64,000 nt of DNA from Ichthyophis bannanicus (lineage: Eukaryota > Chordata > Amphibia > Gymnophiona > Ichthyophiidae): positions 14,360,305-14,424,304 of the forward strand of contig CM066048.1 in assembly GCA_033557465.1 (NCBI GenBank), in the 5' to 3' direction. Position 1 is the first letter of the stretch; each line of letters begins with the position of its first letter. Position numbers and translations under genes: made by a program. The notes beneath the pieces were generated by a model, which ran no database searches, was not told the origin of the DNA, and saw only the letters and a list, made by a program, of their open reading frames with translations. Shown one piece after another: positions 55,449-64,000 of the stretch.

Positions 55449-56258
55449 TGTGACATAGTGGGTCCTTCCAGCCCGTTAGATAAAGCTAAAAAGCCAGGAA
55501 CAGGAGTAGGGCTGAGCTGTAAACAAAAGCACATGGCTCCTGGTTACCGTGGGAACCAAGCACAGAGGCAAGAGAAACGCCGATGCTATCATTCAGGGAA
55601 TGAGTCACGAGGTAATGCAAGACACCTGCTAGGGGGTGGAGTTGAGCACTGCCCTAGAATTCACCCTATTAAAGAAAGTTCAGTTGAGCTTATGGAGTTA
55701 GGTAACGAAGGTAACGAAGGCAATGAAGAGTTGGCTGAAGAAGCAGGAAGTGAGGCATATGAGCTGGAGAGAGAAGCTATTGAGAGCTACACTGAAGACA
55801 GCTATGCCCGGAGTAAGCCTGAGTCTCTGTGGAAAGGGGAGACAGAGTCCTTCTTGAGGAGAAGAGAAGAAACCACAAGGAAAGGATATAACAAGGGCAG
55901 AGGGGATTATCTGCAGTATCCAGGGAAGCAAGGAAGAGAAAGAAAGCCAGGGAGGCAAGTGGAATACTCTGAGCAGGGCTTAGGTTGGGAACCTACAGCT
56001 ATTTCAAAGCCCCAGAGAAAACCTCCTCCAGTAAGGCTGAAAGGTAAGCCAAAAGGCTTGAATGTAAATAATTACAGTGACTGTCTATACCCAGAGGGTT
56101 GGTGCTGGGACAAGAATACTGGGCCTGATAATCTGTGTGAAAGCCAGTATTTAACCCAGGCATATCAAGTAAAACCTGGAGCAGTAGGAAAGGGCGTGGC
56201 ACCAGCAGTGCCGGTACAAACATTTCCTTACAACCAGGAAGAATTGATGGACTGTTAA
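55449..56258 (+). pseudogene. U3-encoded ORF of element 2, 5' copy, premature stop
   Basis: In frame with the first LTR base (TGT GAC ATA GTG), open for 269 codons to a TAA at 56256-56258. The 3' LTR has GAA at this position. Contents: an acidic Glu-rich segment (GNEGNEGNEELAEEAG), a basic segment (FLRRREETTRKGYNKGRG), PQRKPPPVRLKGKPKG, and aromatic/Cys-rich YPEGWCWDK. The stop falls just before the Met-Asp-Cys motif region that ends the other copy. Confidence 0.6.
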
Positions 56259-56722
56259 CCAGAATGTGTTGATACTGGAGAAGATATAGATATTATGGAC
56301 TGTACATTATCTCTGGCCAATGGAATAATTTCATTACGTTGAAAGCCTGCTTTAAAAGAGAGTACAGCACTGATAGCCTGTGGAAACAGAGAGCTGTGAG
56401 GAAACAGTGTGGTTTTGTTTGAATGTTTGTTTTCACCTTGGTTAATGCTGAAGAACGCCTTTTTCTGTTAAGGAACTTTTGTTTGTCCATATGCCAGTAA
56501 ATATCTGGATTGTGTTTTCTGTTCATGGTAAAATCCACCCCGGGAGGGGAAATAAAATCCTTTGGTTGCTTAACCACTTTTTCCACAACTGCTCCTTATT
56601 GATTTAGTGAAGAGACTACATTTCCCAAGGGGCATTGCTTCTGGATCTGTAAAGTAGCTGTTTCAATAGGGAAAAACCCACTCACTTAACCTCTACTCGG
56701 GGTTTAAGGAGAGCTGGTGACA
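55449..56722 (+). repeat. 5' LTR of element 2
   Basis: 1,274 bp, from TGTGACATAG to GAGCTGGTGACA. U3 holds a long ORF. An AATAAA lies at about 56549 (gggaaataaaatcc). Confidence 0.95.
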
Positions 56723-56724
56723 AA

Positions 56725-56733
56725 TGGCGTAGT
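56725..56733 (+). promoter_or_regulatory. Primer-binding site, element 2 (tRNA-Ser type)
   Basis: TGGCGTAGT starts two bases after the LTR, identical over nine bases to the site in element 1. Confidence 0.6.
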
Positions 56734-56887
56734 AGTTTGGATTTTTACCTGGATTTGAGGACACCACAAGGACGGAGGTTCCTGCAGCAAGAGCTGACAA
56801 CCGGAGAAAATGATCCAGAGCTCGGCTGACGGTCGGTCAGACTGGGGAGTTCCCTTTTCTCAGTGCCTGACTCTGCACTGGTGCCAG

Positions 56888-57047
56888 GTAATTGTGGCTG
56901 GGCACGGGTGGAGAAGGATACAAGGAGAAAGGGTGGTGCACAGGAATAGTGCACGGCGTTGAAAAAAAAAAAAAAAAGAAAAGGAGAATTTTTTTCTCTC
57001 TTTTTTTTTTTGGGCCACACTTGGTTTTTTTTTGTTGTGTGTTGCAG
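56888..57047 (+). other. Predicted leader intron, element 2
   Basis: Donor CAG|GTAATT at 56885-56893 and acceptor TTGCAG ending at 57047 bracket 160 bases with an A-run (about 56961-56976) and a T-run (about 57001-57011). The gag ATG (57065) lies 17 bases downstream. Same plan as element 1. Confidence 0.5.
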
Positions 57048-57064
57048 GTATCAGGAGATCCAGA

Positions 57065-57808
57065 ATGGACCCGCAAGAAATACTAAATTGGATGTCCCTG
57101 CAATGGGATAAGCAGCTGGAGATGTCACGAAGGGTGCATGACCAAGCAATGACTGCCTTGCAAGAACAGCTGAGACCAGTAAATGCACTCATAGAACATT
57201 TAGCCAAGCAACAGCAGGAGCCAGTGGATGTTTTTCCAGGATTTACCCAAGGGGTAGGACTAAATGGTTCAGGATCACTTTTGCTGGGACAGTTATTTCC
57301 TACTGACAATGTAGATGATTATGTAGATGCATTTGAACGGATTGCAGAAGCCGTCAAACTGCCCAAGGAGCAGTGGGCTATAAGATTTGCTATGTCTTTA
57401 TCTGGTGAAGCTTTGTCAGCATACAAGTCAATGCCAGCTACCTTAGTAATGAATTATGATGCAGTAAAGAGCGCTGTACGAGACAGGTTAGGGCTCACCC
57501 CTCTATTCTACAGGCGAAGGTTTAGGGAGGCAAAGTTAAAGCCTGGAGAAACCCCTAAAGCCCTGTATTTTAGAATAAAGGGATTAGCCTGTAAATGGCT
57601 CAAACCTGAGCAGCAAAATGTGGAGTCTATGCTAGATGAGATAATGTTGGAACAGTACATGGAAGCTGTACCTGCTGAGGTTAAAAAGTTTCTTATGTTA
57701 CAGAACTGTAAGACAACAAGTGAAGCAGCTGCCATGACAGAACGGTATTTTGAGGCTGAATTCTCAAGGACCTCAAAATCCGGCGTTCTGGGCATTGACA
57801 CAGGCTGA
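57065..57808 (+). CDS. gag: Gag of element 2 (capsid part)
   Basis: About 247 residues from ATG 57065. A SCAN-related capsid is visible: NVDDYVDAFERIAEAVKLPK, QWAIRFAMSLSGEALSAYKS, LGLTPLFYRRRF, LDEIMLEQYMEAVPAEVKKF. Close in layout to the element 1 capsid (EQYMEALPSEIRTFLVLQNC against EQYMEAVPAEVKKFLMLQNC). The frame stops at 57806-57808, before the zinc knuckle. The zinc knuckle and protease lie in the +1 frame, overlapping from 57750. Either a small indel in this copy or a real frameshift signal. Confidence 0.88.
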   Translation: MDPQEILNWMSLQWDKQLEMSRRVHDQAMTALQEQLRPVNALIEHLAKQQQEPVDVFPGFTQGVGLNGSGSLLLGQLFPTDNVDDYVDAFERIAEAVKLPKEQWAIRFAMSLSGEALSAYKSMPATLVMNYDAVKSAVRDRLGLTPLFYRRRFREAKLKPGETPKALYFRIKGLACKWLKPEQQNVESMLDEIMLEQYMEAVPAEVKKFLMLQNCKTTSEAAAMTERYFEAEFSRTSKSGVLGIDTG

Positions 57809-59939
57809 TAAAGTAAGTAAGAATTTTGAATGTAAAGCACCTTGGAAAAATAGAAGTTTTTCCTTTGCAAAAGGAAAGTGTTTCAAGTGTGGAAATGTTG
57901 GGCACTTGCAAAAAGATTGTAGTATACGCACTGCCTTAATATCTGGTAATGGGGAAAACCTCAAAGCAGGATTTTTACTACCAGTCCAGGTGGAGGGCAT
58001 AAAGGCCCAAGCACTACTTGACTCAGGCGCGGACCAGAGTATGGTGTCTCAACGGCTCTGGGAAGCCATAAAAACTCAAGCAGCGCCAAGTCAAGCAGTG
58101 GGACAGGTGAAAATAAGATGCATACACGGGGCCGCCCATCAGTATCCCTTGCATGAAATAGGCATAGAGGGTTTAGGAACAGAAAGGAAAATGATAATGG
58201 CAGTGGTACCCCGCCTTCCGCAAAGTGTAGTCCTGGGAAGGGATTGGCCTCCTTTTAGTCAAGGGCTGGAGGAGAGCCTCACGGCTGAGATAAGTTTAGC
58301 ACCCAACCCAGTTAAAACAGGCTCCTTGGAAGTAAAAAGAGAGTCATCGGGTACACTAAAGATAGAGGCCATGGCCACCAAAGTCCCAAGCCCTTTGCTA
58401 GGGAAACCTGGGAAGACCAGTCGACAACACATAGTGGGAAGAAGGGAGGTGACCACAGAGAAGCCAAAATTTGTGCTAAAATTTTGCAAAGTGTCAGCCC
58501 AGGCCAAGGGTCCGCAGCGAGCCTCGGAAGCCGCTGCGGGATATGACTTATGTAGTGCAGAGAATAGCATGATACCCCACGGAGGGAAAGCCCTGATAGA
58601 CACGGGGATAAAGGTGCAGATCCCACCCTGGTGTTATGGGAGGATAGCGCCTAGATCAGGCTTAGCAGCGAAGAATTTTATTGATATAGGGGCTGGGGTC
58701 ATTGACCCAGATTACCGGGGGGTGGTGAAGGTCTTAATGTTTAATTTTAGTCAGGAGGACTTCCAGATTAAGACTGGTGATAGAATAGCACAGCTGATCT
58801 GTGAACGCGTAGGTTTCCCCGAAGTAGAGGAGGTATCCTCACTGGTCCCCACAGGGAGGGGTGAAGGAGGATTTGGGTCTACCGGGATGGGAGACTTAAA
58901 AGGGTTGACAGCTGTTGCTGAAGAGCAAACAGAGGACGATTTCGGTCCACAGCCCACTGACTGGAGGGAAACTCCAGAACCACGTGTAGGGGCAGAGCTG
59001 TCAGAGCAGCAGCGGCAAGAACTAAGTAAAGTTTTGCATAAATTCTCTGATGTCTTGACGACGCTTCCTGGGGAAACTAACATCGTTGCACATGAAATTA
59101 TTACTGTCCCTGGGAAAGTAATTAGGCAACGACCATACAGGTTGCCGGAGGCAAAGAAAACAGAGGTGGTAGAACAGGTACGTGACATGCTGAAAATGGG
59201 CGTGATAGAGGAGTCCAAAAGCCCCTGGTCAAGCCCTATAGTATTGGTGCCTAAACCAGATGGGAGCCTCCGGTTCTGCATAGACTTCCGGCAGATAAAC
59301 AATATTTCAGAATTTGACGCGTATCCCATGCCTCGGATTGAGGATTTGTTGGATAAGTTAGGCCAAGCTAAATATTTGACGACATTGGACCTAACCAAGG
59401 GTTATTGGCAGATACCCTTAACCAAGGCGTCCAAACCAAAGACAGCTTTCACGACACCAATAGGTTTGTTCCAATTCAGGCGAATGCCATTTGGACTTCA
59501 CGGGGCTGCGGCCACATGCCAAAGATTGGTAGACCAAGTATTGCGGCCACACCATGAATATGCATGGGCTTATATGGATGACATAATCATTCATAGTACT
59601 ACATGGGCCCAGCACTTACCCAGGGTGGAGGCAGTCCTGTGCGCTTTGAGGAAAGCGGGCCTAACCATCAATCCCAGCAAATGCCTTTTTGCTGGTCGAG
59701 AAGTTAAGTACTTAGGCCACATGGTGGGAGGAGGGATGGTCCGGCCATTAGCTAGCAAAATTGAGAGCGTAAAGAACTTTCCGCGTCCTATCAACAAAAG
59801 GCAAATGCGGGGATTTCTGGGTTTAGTGGGATATTACCGCAGATTTATCCCGCGATTTGCGGAGGAAAGTGCTCCACTCACGGAGATGCTGCGGAAAAAC
59901 GCTCCTAACAATATTAAGAGGCTGAGAAGGTGTTCGTGA
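57750..59939 (+). pseudogene. pol: Protease-dUTPase-RT of element 2
   Basis: CCHC zinc knuckle (CFKCGNVGHLQKDC, about 57879). Protease active site DSGADQS at about 58020. A complete dUTPase with five motifs: AGYDLCSA, PRSGLA, GVIDPDYRG, KTGDRIAQL and RGEGGFGSTG (about 58530-58890). RT: SPWSSPIVLVPKPDGSLRFC, TLDLTKGYWQIPL (catalytic Asp), and YMDD at 59571-59582. dUTPase keeps dUTP out of newly made DNA. It stands between protease and RT, where Gmr1-type elements have integrase. The frame ends at 59939 after a small deletion at about 59915, just before RNase H. Confidence 0.9.
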
Positions 59940-60418
59940 CACTAAAAGATAGGTTGTGTAAGGCCCCAGTACTCAGGGGGATCAACTTTAACTCACCGTT
60001 TCTTGTACAAACGGATGCATCCGAGACGGGATTAGGGGCTATACTGTCGCAGGTATTTGAAGGGGTTGAGCACCCAGTAACATACCTTAGTAGAAAACTG
60101 TCAAAAGCTGAGCAGAAGTACTCCAAGGTGGAGCGGGAGTGTCTCGTGATTAAGTGGGCAGTAGAGACACTGAGATTTTACCTCACAGGCCATAAGTTTT
60201 ACTTAATTATGGATCATGCGCCATTAAAATGGCTGCACCAAATGAGGAATAGTAATGCTAGGCTCACTAGATGGCATTTAGCGCTACAAGCATACGACTT
60301 TATAGTCCAGCACAGAGCAGGAAAATTGCATAGTAATGCAGACGCTCTTTCCCGGATTCCGTGCTGTCCGTCGCAAGCTCCGGCAGCCCGGAATATTTTA
60401 AGGGGGGGGGATCTGTGA
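59930..60418 (+). pseudogene. RNase H of element 2
   Basis: Degrades the RNA strand of the RNA-DNA hybrid. Visible: FLVQTDASETGLGAILSQV (first Asp), SKVERECLVIKWAVETLRFY (Glu), LIMDHAPLKW (Asp) and KLHSNADALSRIP (last Asp). Catalytic residues are present, but the domain is out of frame with RT. After ALSRIPCCPSQAPAARNILRGG the frame meets a TGA spanning the LTR start. No coding space for integrase remains. Confidence 0.87.
60401..60410 (+). promoter_or_regulatory. Polypurine tract, element 2
   Basis: AGGGGGGGGG (nine G, one more than element 1), then ATC and the 3' LTR. The extra G puts the upstream frame out of phase with the U3 ORF. Confidence 0.75.
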
Positions 60419-61306
60419 CATAGTGGGTCCTTCCAGCCCGTTAGATAAAGCTAAAAAGCCAGGAACAGGAGTGGGGCTGAGCTGTAAACAAAAGCACATG
60501 GCTCCTGGTTACCGTGGGAACCAAGCACAGAGGCAAGAGAAACGCCGTGCTATCATTCAGGGAATGAGTCACGAGGTAATGCAAGACACCTGCTAGGGGG
60601 TGGAGTTGAGCACTGCCCTAGAATTCACCCTATTAAAGAAAGTTCAGTTGAGCTTATGGAGTTAGGTAACGAAGGTAACGAAGGCAATGAAGAGTTGGCT
60701 GAAGAAGCAGGAAGTGAGGCATATGAGCTGGAGAGAGAAGCTATTGAGAGCTACACTGAAGACAGCAATGCCTGGAGTAAGCCTGAGTCTCTGTGGAAAG
60801 GGGAGACAGAGTCCTTCTTGAGGAGAAGAGAAGAAACCACAAGGAAAGGATATAACAAGGGCAGAGGGGATTATCTGCAGTATCCAGGGAAGCAAGGAAG
60901 AGAAAGAAAGCCAGGGAGGCAAGTGGAATACTCTGAGCAGGGCTTAGGTTGGGAACCTACAGCTATTTCAAAGCCCCAGAGAAAACCTCCACCAGTAAGG
61001 CTGAAAGGTAAGCCAAAAGGCTTGAATGTAAATAATTACAGTGACTGTCTGTACCCAGAGGGTTGGTGCTGGGACAAGAATACTGGGCCTGATAATCTGT
61101 GTGAAAGCCAGTATTTAACCCAGGCATATCAAGTAAAACCTGGAGCAGTAGGAAAGGGCGTGGCACCAGCAGTGCCGATACAAACATTTCCTTACAACCA
61201 GGAAGAATTGATGGACTGTGAACCAGAATGTGTTGATACTGGAGAAGATATAGATATTATGGACTGTACATTATCTCTGGCCAATGGAATAATTTCATTA
61301 CGTTGA
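60414..61306 (+). pseudogene. U3-encoded ORF of element 2, 3' copy
   Basis: The frame from the LTR start is shifted by the 1-base deletion near 60547. From ATG 60656 it is open for 216 codons to 61306 and ends DIDIMDCTLSLANGIISLR. Together with the 5' copy it shows that the U3 ORF was continuous before post-insertion damage. Confidence 0.65.
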
Positions 61307-61686
61307 AAGCCTGCTTTAAAAGAGAGTACAGCACTGATAGCCTGTGGAAACAGAGAGCTGTAAGGAAACAGCGTGGTTTTGTTTGAATGTTTGTTTTCAC
61401 CTTGGTTAATGCTGAAGAAAGCCTTTTTCTGTTAAGGAACTTTTGTTTGTCCATATGCCAGTAAATACCTGGATTGTGTTTTCTGTTCATGGTAAAATCC
61501 ACCCTGGGAGGGGAAATAAAATCCTTTGGTTGCTTAACCACTTTTTCCACAACTGCTCCTTATTGATTTAGTGAAGAGACTACATTTCCCAAGGGGCATT
61601 GCTTCTGGATCTGTAAAGTAGCTGTTTCAATAGGGAAAAACCCACTCACTTAACCTCTACTCGGGGTTTAAGGAGAGCTGGTGACA
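60414..61686 (+). repeat. 3' LTR of element 2
   Basis: 1,273 bp. Differs from the 5' LTR by about a dozen substitutions and the loss of one A near 60547. Confidence 0.95.
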
Positions 61687-62248
61687 ATAGTCATAGCCTA
61701 ATGGGAGACAGCCAACATGTTTTTTTGAAAGTGTGAATAAACAGGTGGACAAAGGTGAGTCGGTTGATATATTGTATCTGGACTTTCAGAAAGCCTGTGA
61801 CAAGGTCCCTCATCAGAAACCTTTGGCAAAACTAAAGAGTCATGGGATAGGAGGCAGTGTACTACTGTGGATCAAGAACTGGTTAAAAGATAGAAAGCAG
61901 AGGGTTGGGCTAAATGGCCAATTTTCCCAATGGAGAAAGGTGAATAGTGGTGTACCCCAGGGATCTGTGCTGGGTCCGCTGCTTTTTGACATATTCATAA
62001 ATGACCTGGAAAGTGGAATAACGAGTGAGGTTATCAAATTTGCAGATGACACAAAACTATTTAAAGTTGTTAAAACCCAAGAGGATTGTGGAAAATTGCA
62101 AGAGGATCTTGATAAATTGGAAGACTGGGCATCAAAATGGCAGATGAAATTTAATGTGGACAAGTGCAAAGTTATGCACCTCGGGAAGAACAACTCAAAC
62201 TATGGTTACACGATGCAAGGTTCCACATTAGGAACCACCACCCAGTAA
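61687..62248 (+). mobile_element. CR1-A copy 3, part 2
   Basis: Resumes after element 2 with tcatagcctaatgggagaca. Open piece 61733-62248 carries the palm (YLDFQKACDKVPH), SGVPQGSVLGPLLFDIFIND and FADDTKLFKVV. It ends at about 62248, so the 3' end is missing. Confidence 0.88.
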
Positions 62249-62311
62249 AAAGTGTCAGATGGTTGAATTCATCTATGATAAATGGATTGTACGGCCCCAG
62301 ACAAGAGATGC

Positions 62312-62479
62312 AGGGTTGACGCTAGAGATGATTCAGTGTTGGTGCCCTAGGCAGCCTTACACCCCCCTTCTGGCTGTCAAAATCTATTGTTTAGGTTTGA
62401 ATGCCCTGCTCTTTGCCTCCCCAAAGAAGTTGCCGCCCTAGGTGACTGCGCAGTTTGCCTAATGGTTGGGCTAGCCCTG
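62312..62479. mobile_element. hAT-like MITE
   Basis: Starts CAGGGTTGACGC and ends GGGCTAGCCCTG, with inner CCCTAGGC and CCCTAGG motifs. Flanks AAGAGATG and AAGAGAAG match at 7 of 8 positions. Confidence 0.6.
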
Positions 62480-62689
62480 AAGAGAAGCATTTCAGGGAAG
62501 CATGTTACAAATCTACAGCATGGACTTGCATGATATGCCTGTTGATTAATATATAATATGATTTAACACAGCCAGGTTAAGTGGATGTACTGTATTTAAG
62601 AGCAGACCAACCCGATTTCTGCAGGAGTGCTTGAAAAGCATTTCCTTTTGTGCAAGCTTAAAAGCCAATGCAGAGCTTTGCAAATAGGT

Positions 62690-62830
62690 AGAGAGAGGCC
62701 TTGTGATTAGACCAATGGGCTATGAACCAGAGAAACATGAGTTCCAATCCCACTTTCCCTCCACTGCCATTCTTTATGATCTTTTGGTAAGTTGCTTTAT
62801 CTCCTGATGTCTCAGGTACCAACTTAGATT
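62690..62830 (+). mobile_element. Old tRNA-type SINE
   Basis: gattagaccaatgggctatg and gagttccaatcccac resemble A and B boxes, followed by a MIR-like core (tcttttggtaagttgcttta). More diverged than the other SINEs here. Confidence 0.5.
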
Positions 62831-63053
62831 GTACACTCTTGGGGGCAAGGATTTATCATATCTGGAAATACGTTGTATTCTAACCTTGAGCTAACTGCGA
62901 ACAGGTAATGTAGAAATACAAACTGTTAGTTTTACCGAAAATGTATCCAAAGACATGTCGCCTTACACCTGCAATATTTCAAGAAAAATCTTTCTCAAGG
63001 GGAAATAAAAGATTACAGGAGGATAACGTTGTTCTATTTCTTTGCTGTTCTAG
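62831..63053 (+). other. Intron before exon D3
   Basis: Ends in a good polypyrimidine tract and acceptor (ttctttgctgttctag). Confidence 0.5.
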
Positions 63054-63338
63054 AGCTATTTCCACCTCCAGTATTAGAGATCAGCCCTTCAGCCTCGCCT
63101 CCGTTGGGATCTTCAGTCTCATTGATGTGTAAAACTGAGCTCCCCGCCCAGAGACGGCGCACAAAGCTTCTCTTCACTTTTTACAAAGACTGGCAGGTCC
63201 TGGGTCAGAAAAGCGATTCTCCCAAACACAACATCAAAGAGGCACAACTGGAAAATTCGGGGGAATATTTCTGTGAGGTGGAGACTGAAAATTCGAGATG
63301 GCCCAAGCAGAGCTCCCCCTTGCAGATCCATGTGCAGC
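63054..63338 (+). CDS. FCRL-like Ig exon D3
   Basis: 285 bp, flanked by CTGTTCTAG and GTGAGTATCT, phase 1 at both ends. Encodes ELFPPPVLEISPSASPPLGS (ELFPxPVL is the hallmark start of FcR D3), the first cysteine in VSLMCKTEL, LLFTFYKDW and the second in NSGEYFC. Intact. The next domain must lie to the right of the window. Confidence 0.88.
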
Positions 63339-64000
63339 GTGAGTATCTGGGGCAGGTTTACCTGAGGGCACATTCAAGAGATGTGAAACTCCCATAGCAC
63401 TGCAGGCTGAGTCACAGGGCCAGCCTCAACCTGTAAGATGTTTTTTAGCAGAATGCGTACCCAGGTCTTTCCCTGGTTGGTTTTTAGCAAGGATTGCCCT
63501 CTTCAGGCTATATTACACCTGCTTAAACCAGAAAGAGTTTTGAAGAAGCAGTTTCCAACTACTTTTAAGTCTAACTTGGCTCCCCAATGGTGAAAGACTA
63601 AGGGACTTGACAGGAGGGACATTAAGGGGTAGCCATCTGTCTTATTTTTTGGTATTTGAGCATTAACAAAATAAAGCCCACAGAAAGCTAGCCCAGCGAC
63701 TCAATAGTAGTTTCAAATCTTGTAATGCTGAAGAGCTGAGTTTCATTCCCAGGACTGGTTTGTGCTCCTTAGCGAGCGGGGCTGGTGCTGCTGGAGCAGA
63801 AACATTAACAAGTCCCAGCTTGGAGGGAAGCTCCGGTCACTGCACAATGCTGACACCTGCTGGCCAGGCATAGAGGCCGCATTAGCCGATAGGGATGTGT
63901 ACAAAAACAGTTGTTGGGTCATTTTCAGACTTCTTTCCCAATTTTCAGGCAAAGTTTGGTTCTTTCAAAGTTTTTGTTAAAAAGTCCTGACACTTGTTAA
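63339..64000 (+). other. Intron, no feature seen
   Basis: No exon, repeat or structure recognised up to the window edge. Confidence 0.4.

Larger units (their letters stand above)
55449..61686 (+). mobile_element. LTR element 2: Gmr1-like, Gag-PR-dUTPase-RT-RNase H, no integrase
   Basis: A 6,238-bp LTR retrotransposon with LTRs at 55449-56722 and 60414-61686 and the 4-bp duplication ATAG (55445-55448 and 61687-61690). The empty site is confirmed by the intact CR1-A at about 36150. Internal order: gag, protease, dUTPase, RT, RNase H, then directly the polypurine tract. No integrase zinc region or D,D-35-E core appears anywhere between the LTRs. I count about a dozen LTR substitutions and one indel (roughly 1%), so it is older than element 1. 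Two frameshifts in pol mean this copy is not active. Confidence 0.93.
15850..63338 (+). other. Fc-receptor-like (FCRL) gene, partial
   Basis: Gene span built from four exons with matched phase-1 boundaries: mini-exon (15850-15870), D1 (47606-47869), D2 (52723-52986) and D3 (63054-63338). Order and sequence match the D1-D2-D3 start of vertebrate Fc receptors and FCRL proteins, which are leukocyte surface receptors. The first signal-peptide exon should lie upstream of 15850 but I could not identify it. Further Ig, transmembrane and cytoplasmic exons must lie beyond 64000. The intron between mini-exon and D1 would be about 31.7 kb, mostly transposon sequence. I cannot tell which family member this is, nor prove that the mini-exon is spliced to this D1. 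Confidence 0.75.

Noticed and set aside
57750..60418. Hidden integrase in another frame of element 2
   Set aside because: I looked for an HHCC zinc region, a DxxGP-type core and HxNLLKPW between the LTRs in the listed frames and found none; RNase H runs straight into the polypurine tract.

Overview
The window is vertebrate nuclear DNA from a transposon-rich, non-mammalian tetrapod. It mixes CR1, L2, L1, Penelope, DIRS and Gmr1-like LTR retrotransposons with an immune-receptor gene that has phase-1 Ig exons. An amphibian, perhaps a caecilian, fits best, but that is inference. I see no prokaryotic genes, CRISPR arrays, rRNA or functional tRNA genes.

The only host gene I can support is a plus-strand Fc-receptor-like (FCRL) gene. 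It has a 21-bp signal-peptide mini-exon at 15850-15870 and three Ig-domain exons: D1 at 47606-47869, D2 at 52723-52986 and D3 at 63054-63338. All are in phase 1. The first exon was not found and the gene continues past the right edge. Its introns are packed with transposons.

Layout. 1-10.6 kb: a minus-strand full-length CR1 (family A) split by LTR element 1 (2306-8885). 10.6-18.4 kb: CR1 fragments, MIR-like SINEs, hAT-like MITEs, a chain of hairpins and the mini-exon. 19.1-21.2 kb: a 51-bp minisatellite and a solo LTR of a third family. 22-27.5 kb: an L1 fragment and an L2 element. 29.5-41 kb: a nest four insertions deep (Penelope, then L2, then CR1-A, then CR1-B). 41.3-47.5 kb: another L2 and a DIRS element with a tyrosine recombinase. 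47.6-54.3 kb: Ig exons D1 and D2 among CR1, L2, SINE and MITE debris. 54.3-62.3 kb: a plus-strand CR1-A split by LTR element 2 (55449-61686). 63 kb: Ig exon D3.

The most interesting content is the pair of LTR elements. Element 1 encodes Gag, protease and integrase in one open frame and has no reverse transcriptase or RNase H. Element 2 encodes Gag, protease, dUTPase, reverse transcriptase and RNase H and has no integrase. They share 4-bp target duplications, a TGTGA LTR start, a tRNA-Ser-type primer site, a leader with matched splice sites, and a G-rich polypurine tract. Their enzyme sets are complementary, which raises the possibility of a two-component retrotransposon. Both LTRs, and the solo LTR of a third family, carry a long ORF in U3. 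It is in frame with the first LTR base and ends near a shared Met-Asp-Cys-Ser/Thr motif. I recognise no function for this U3 protein.
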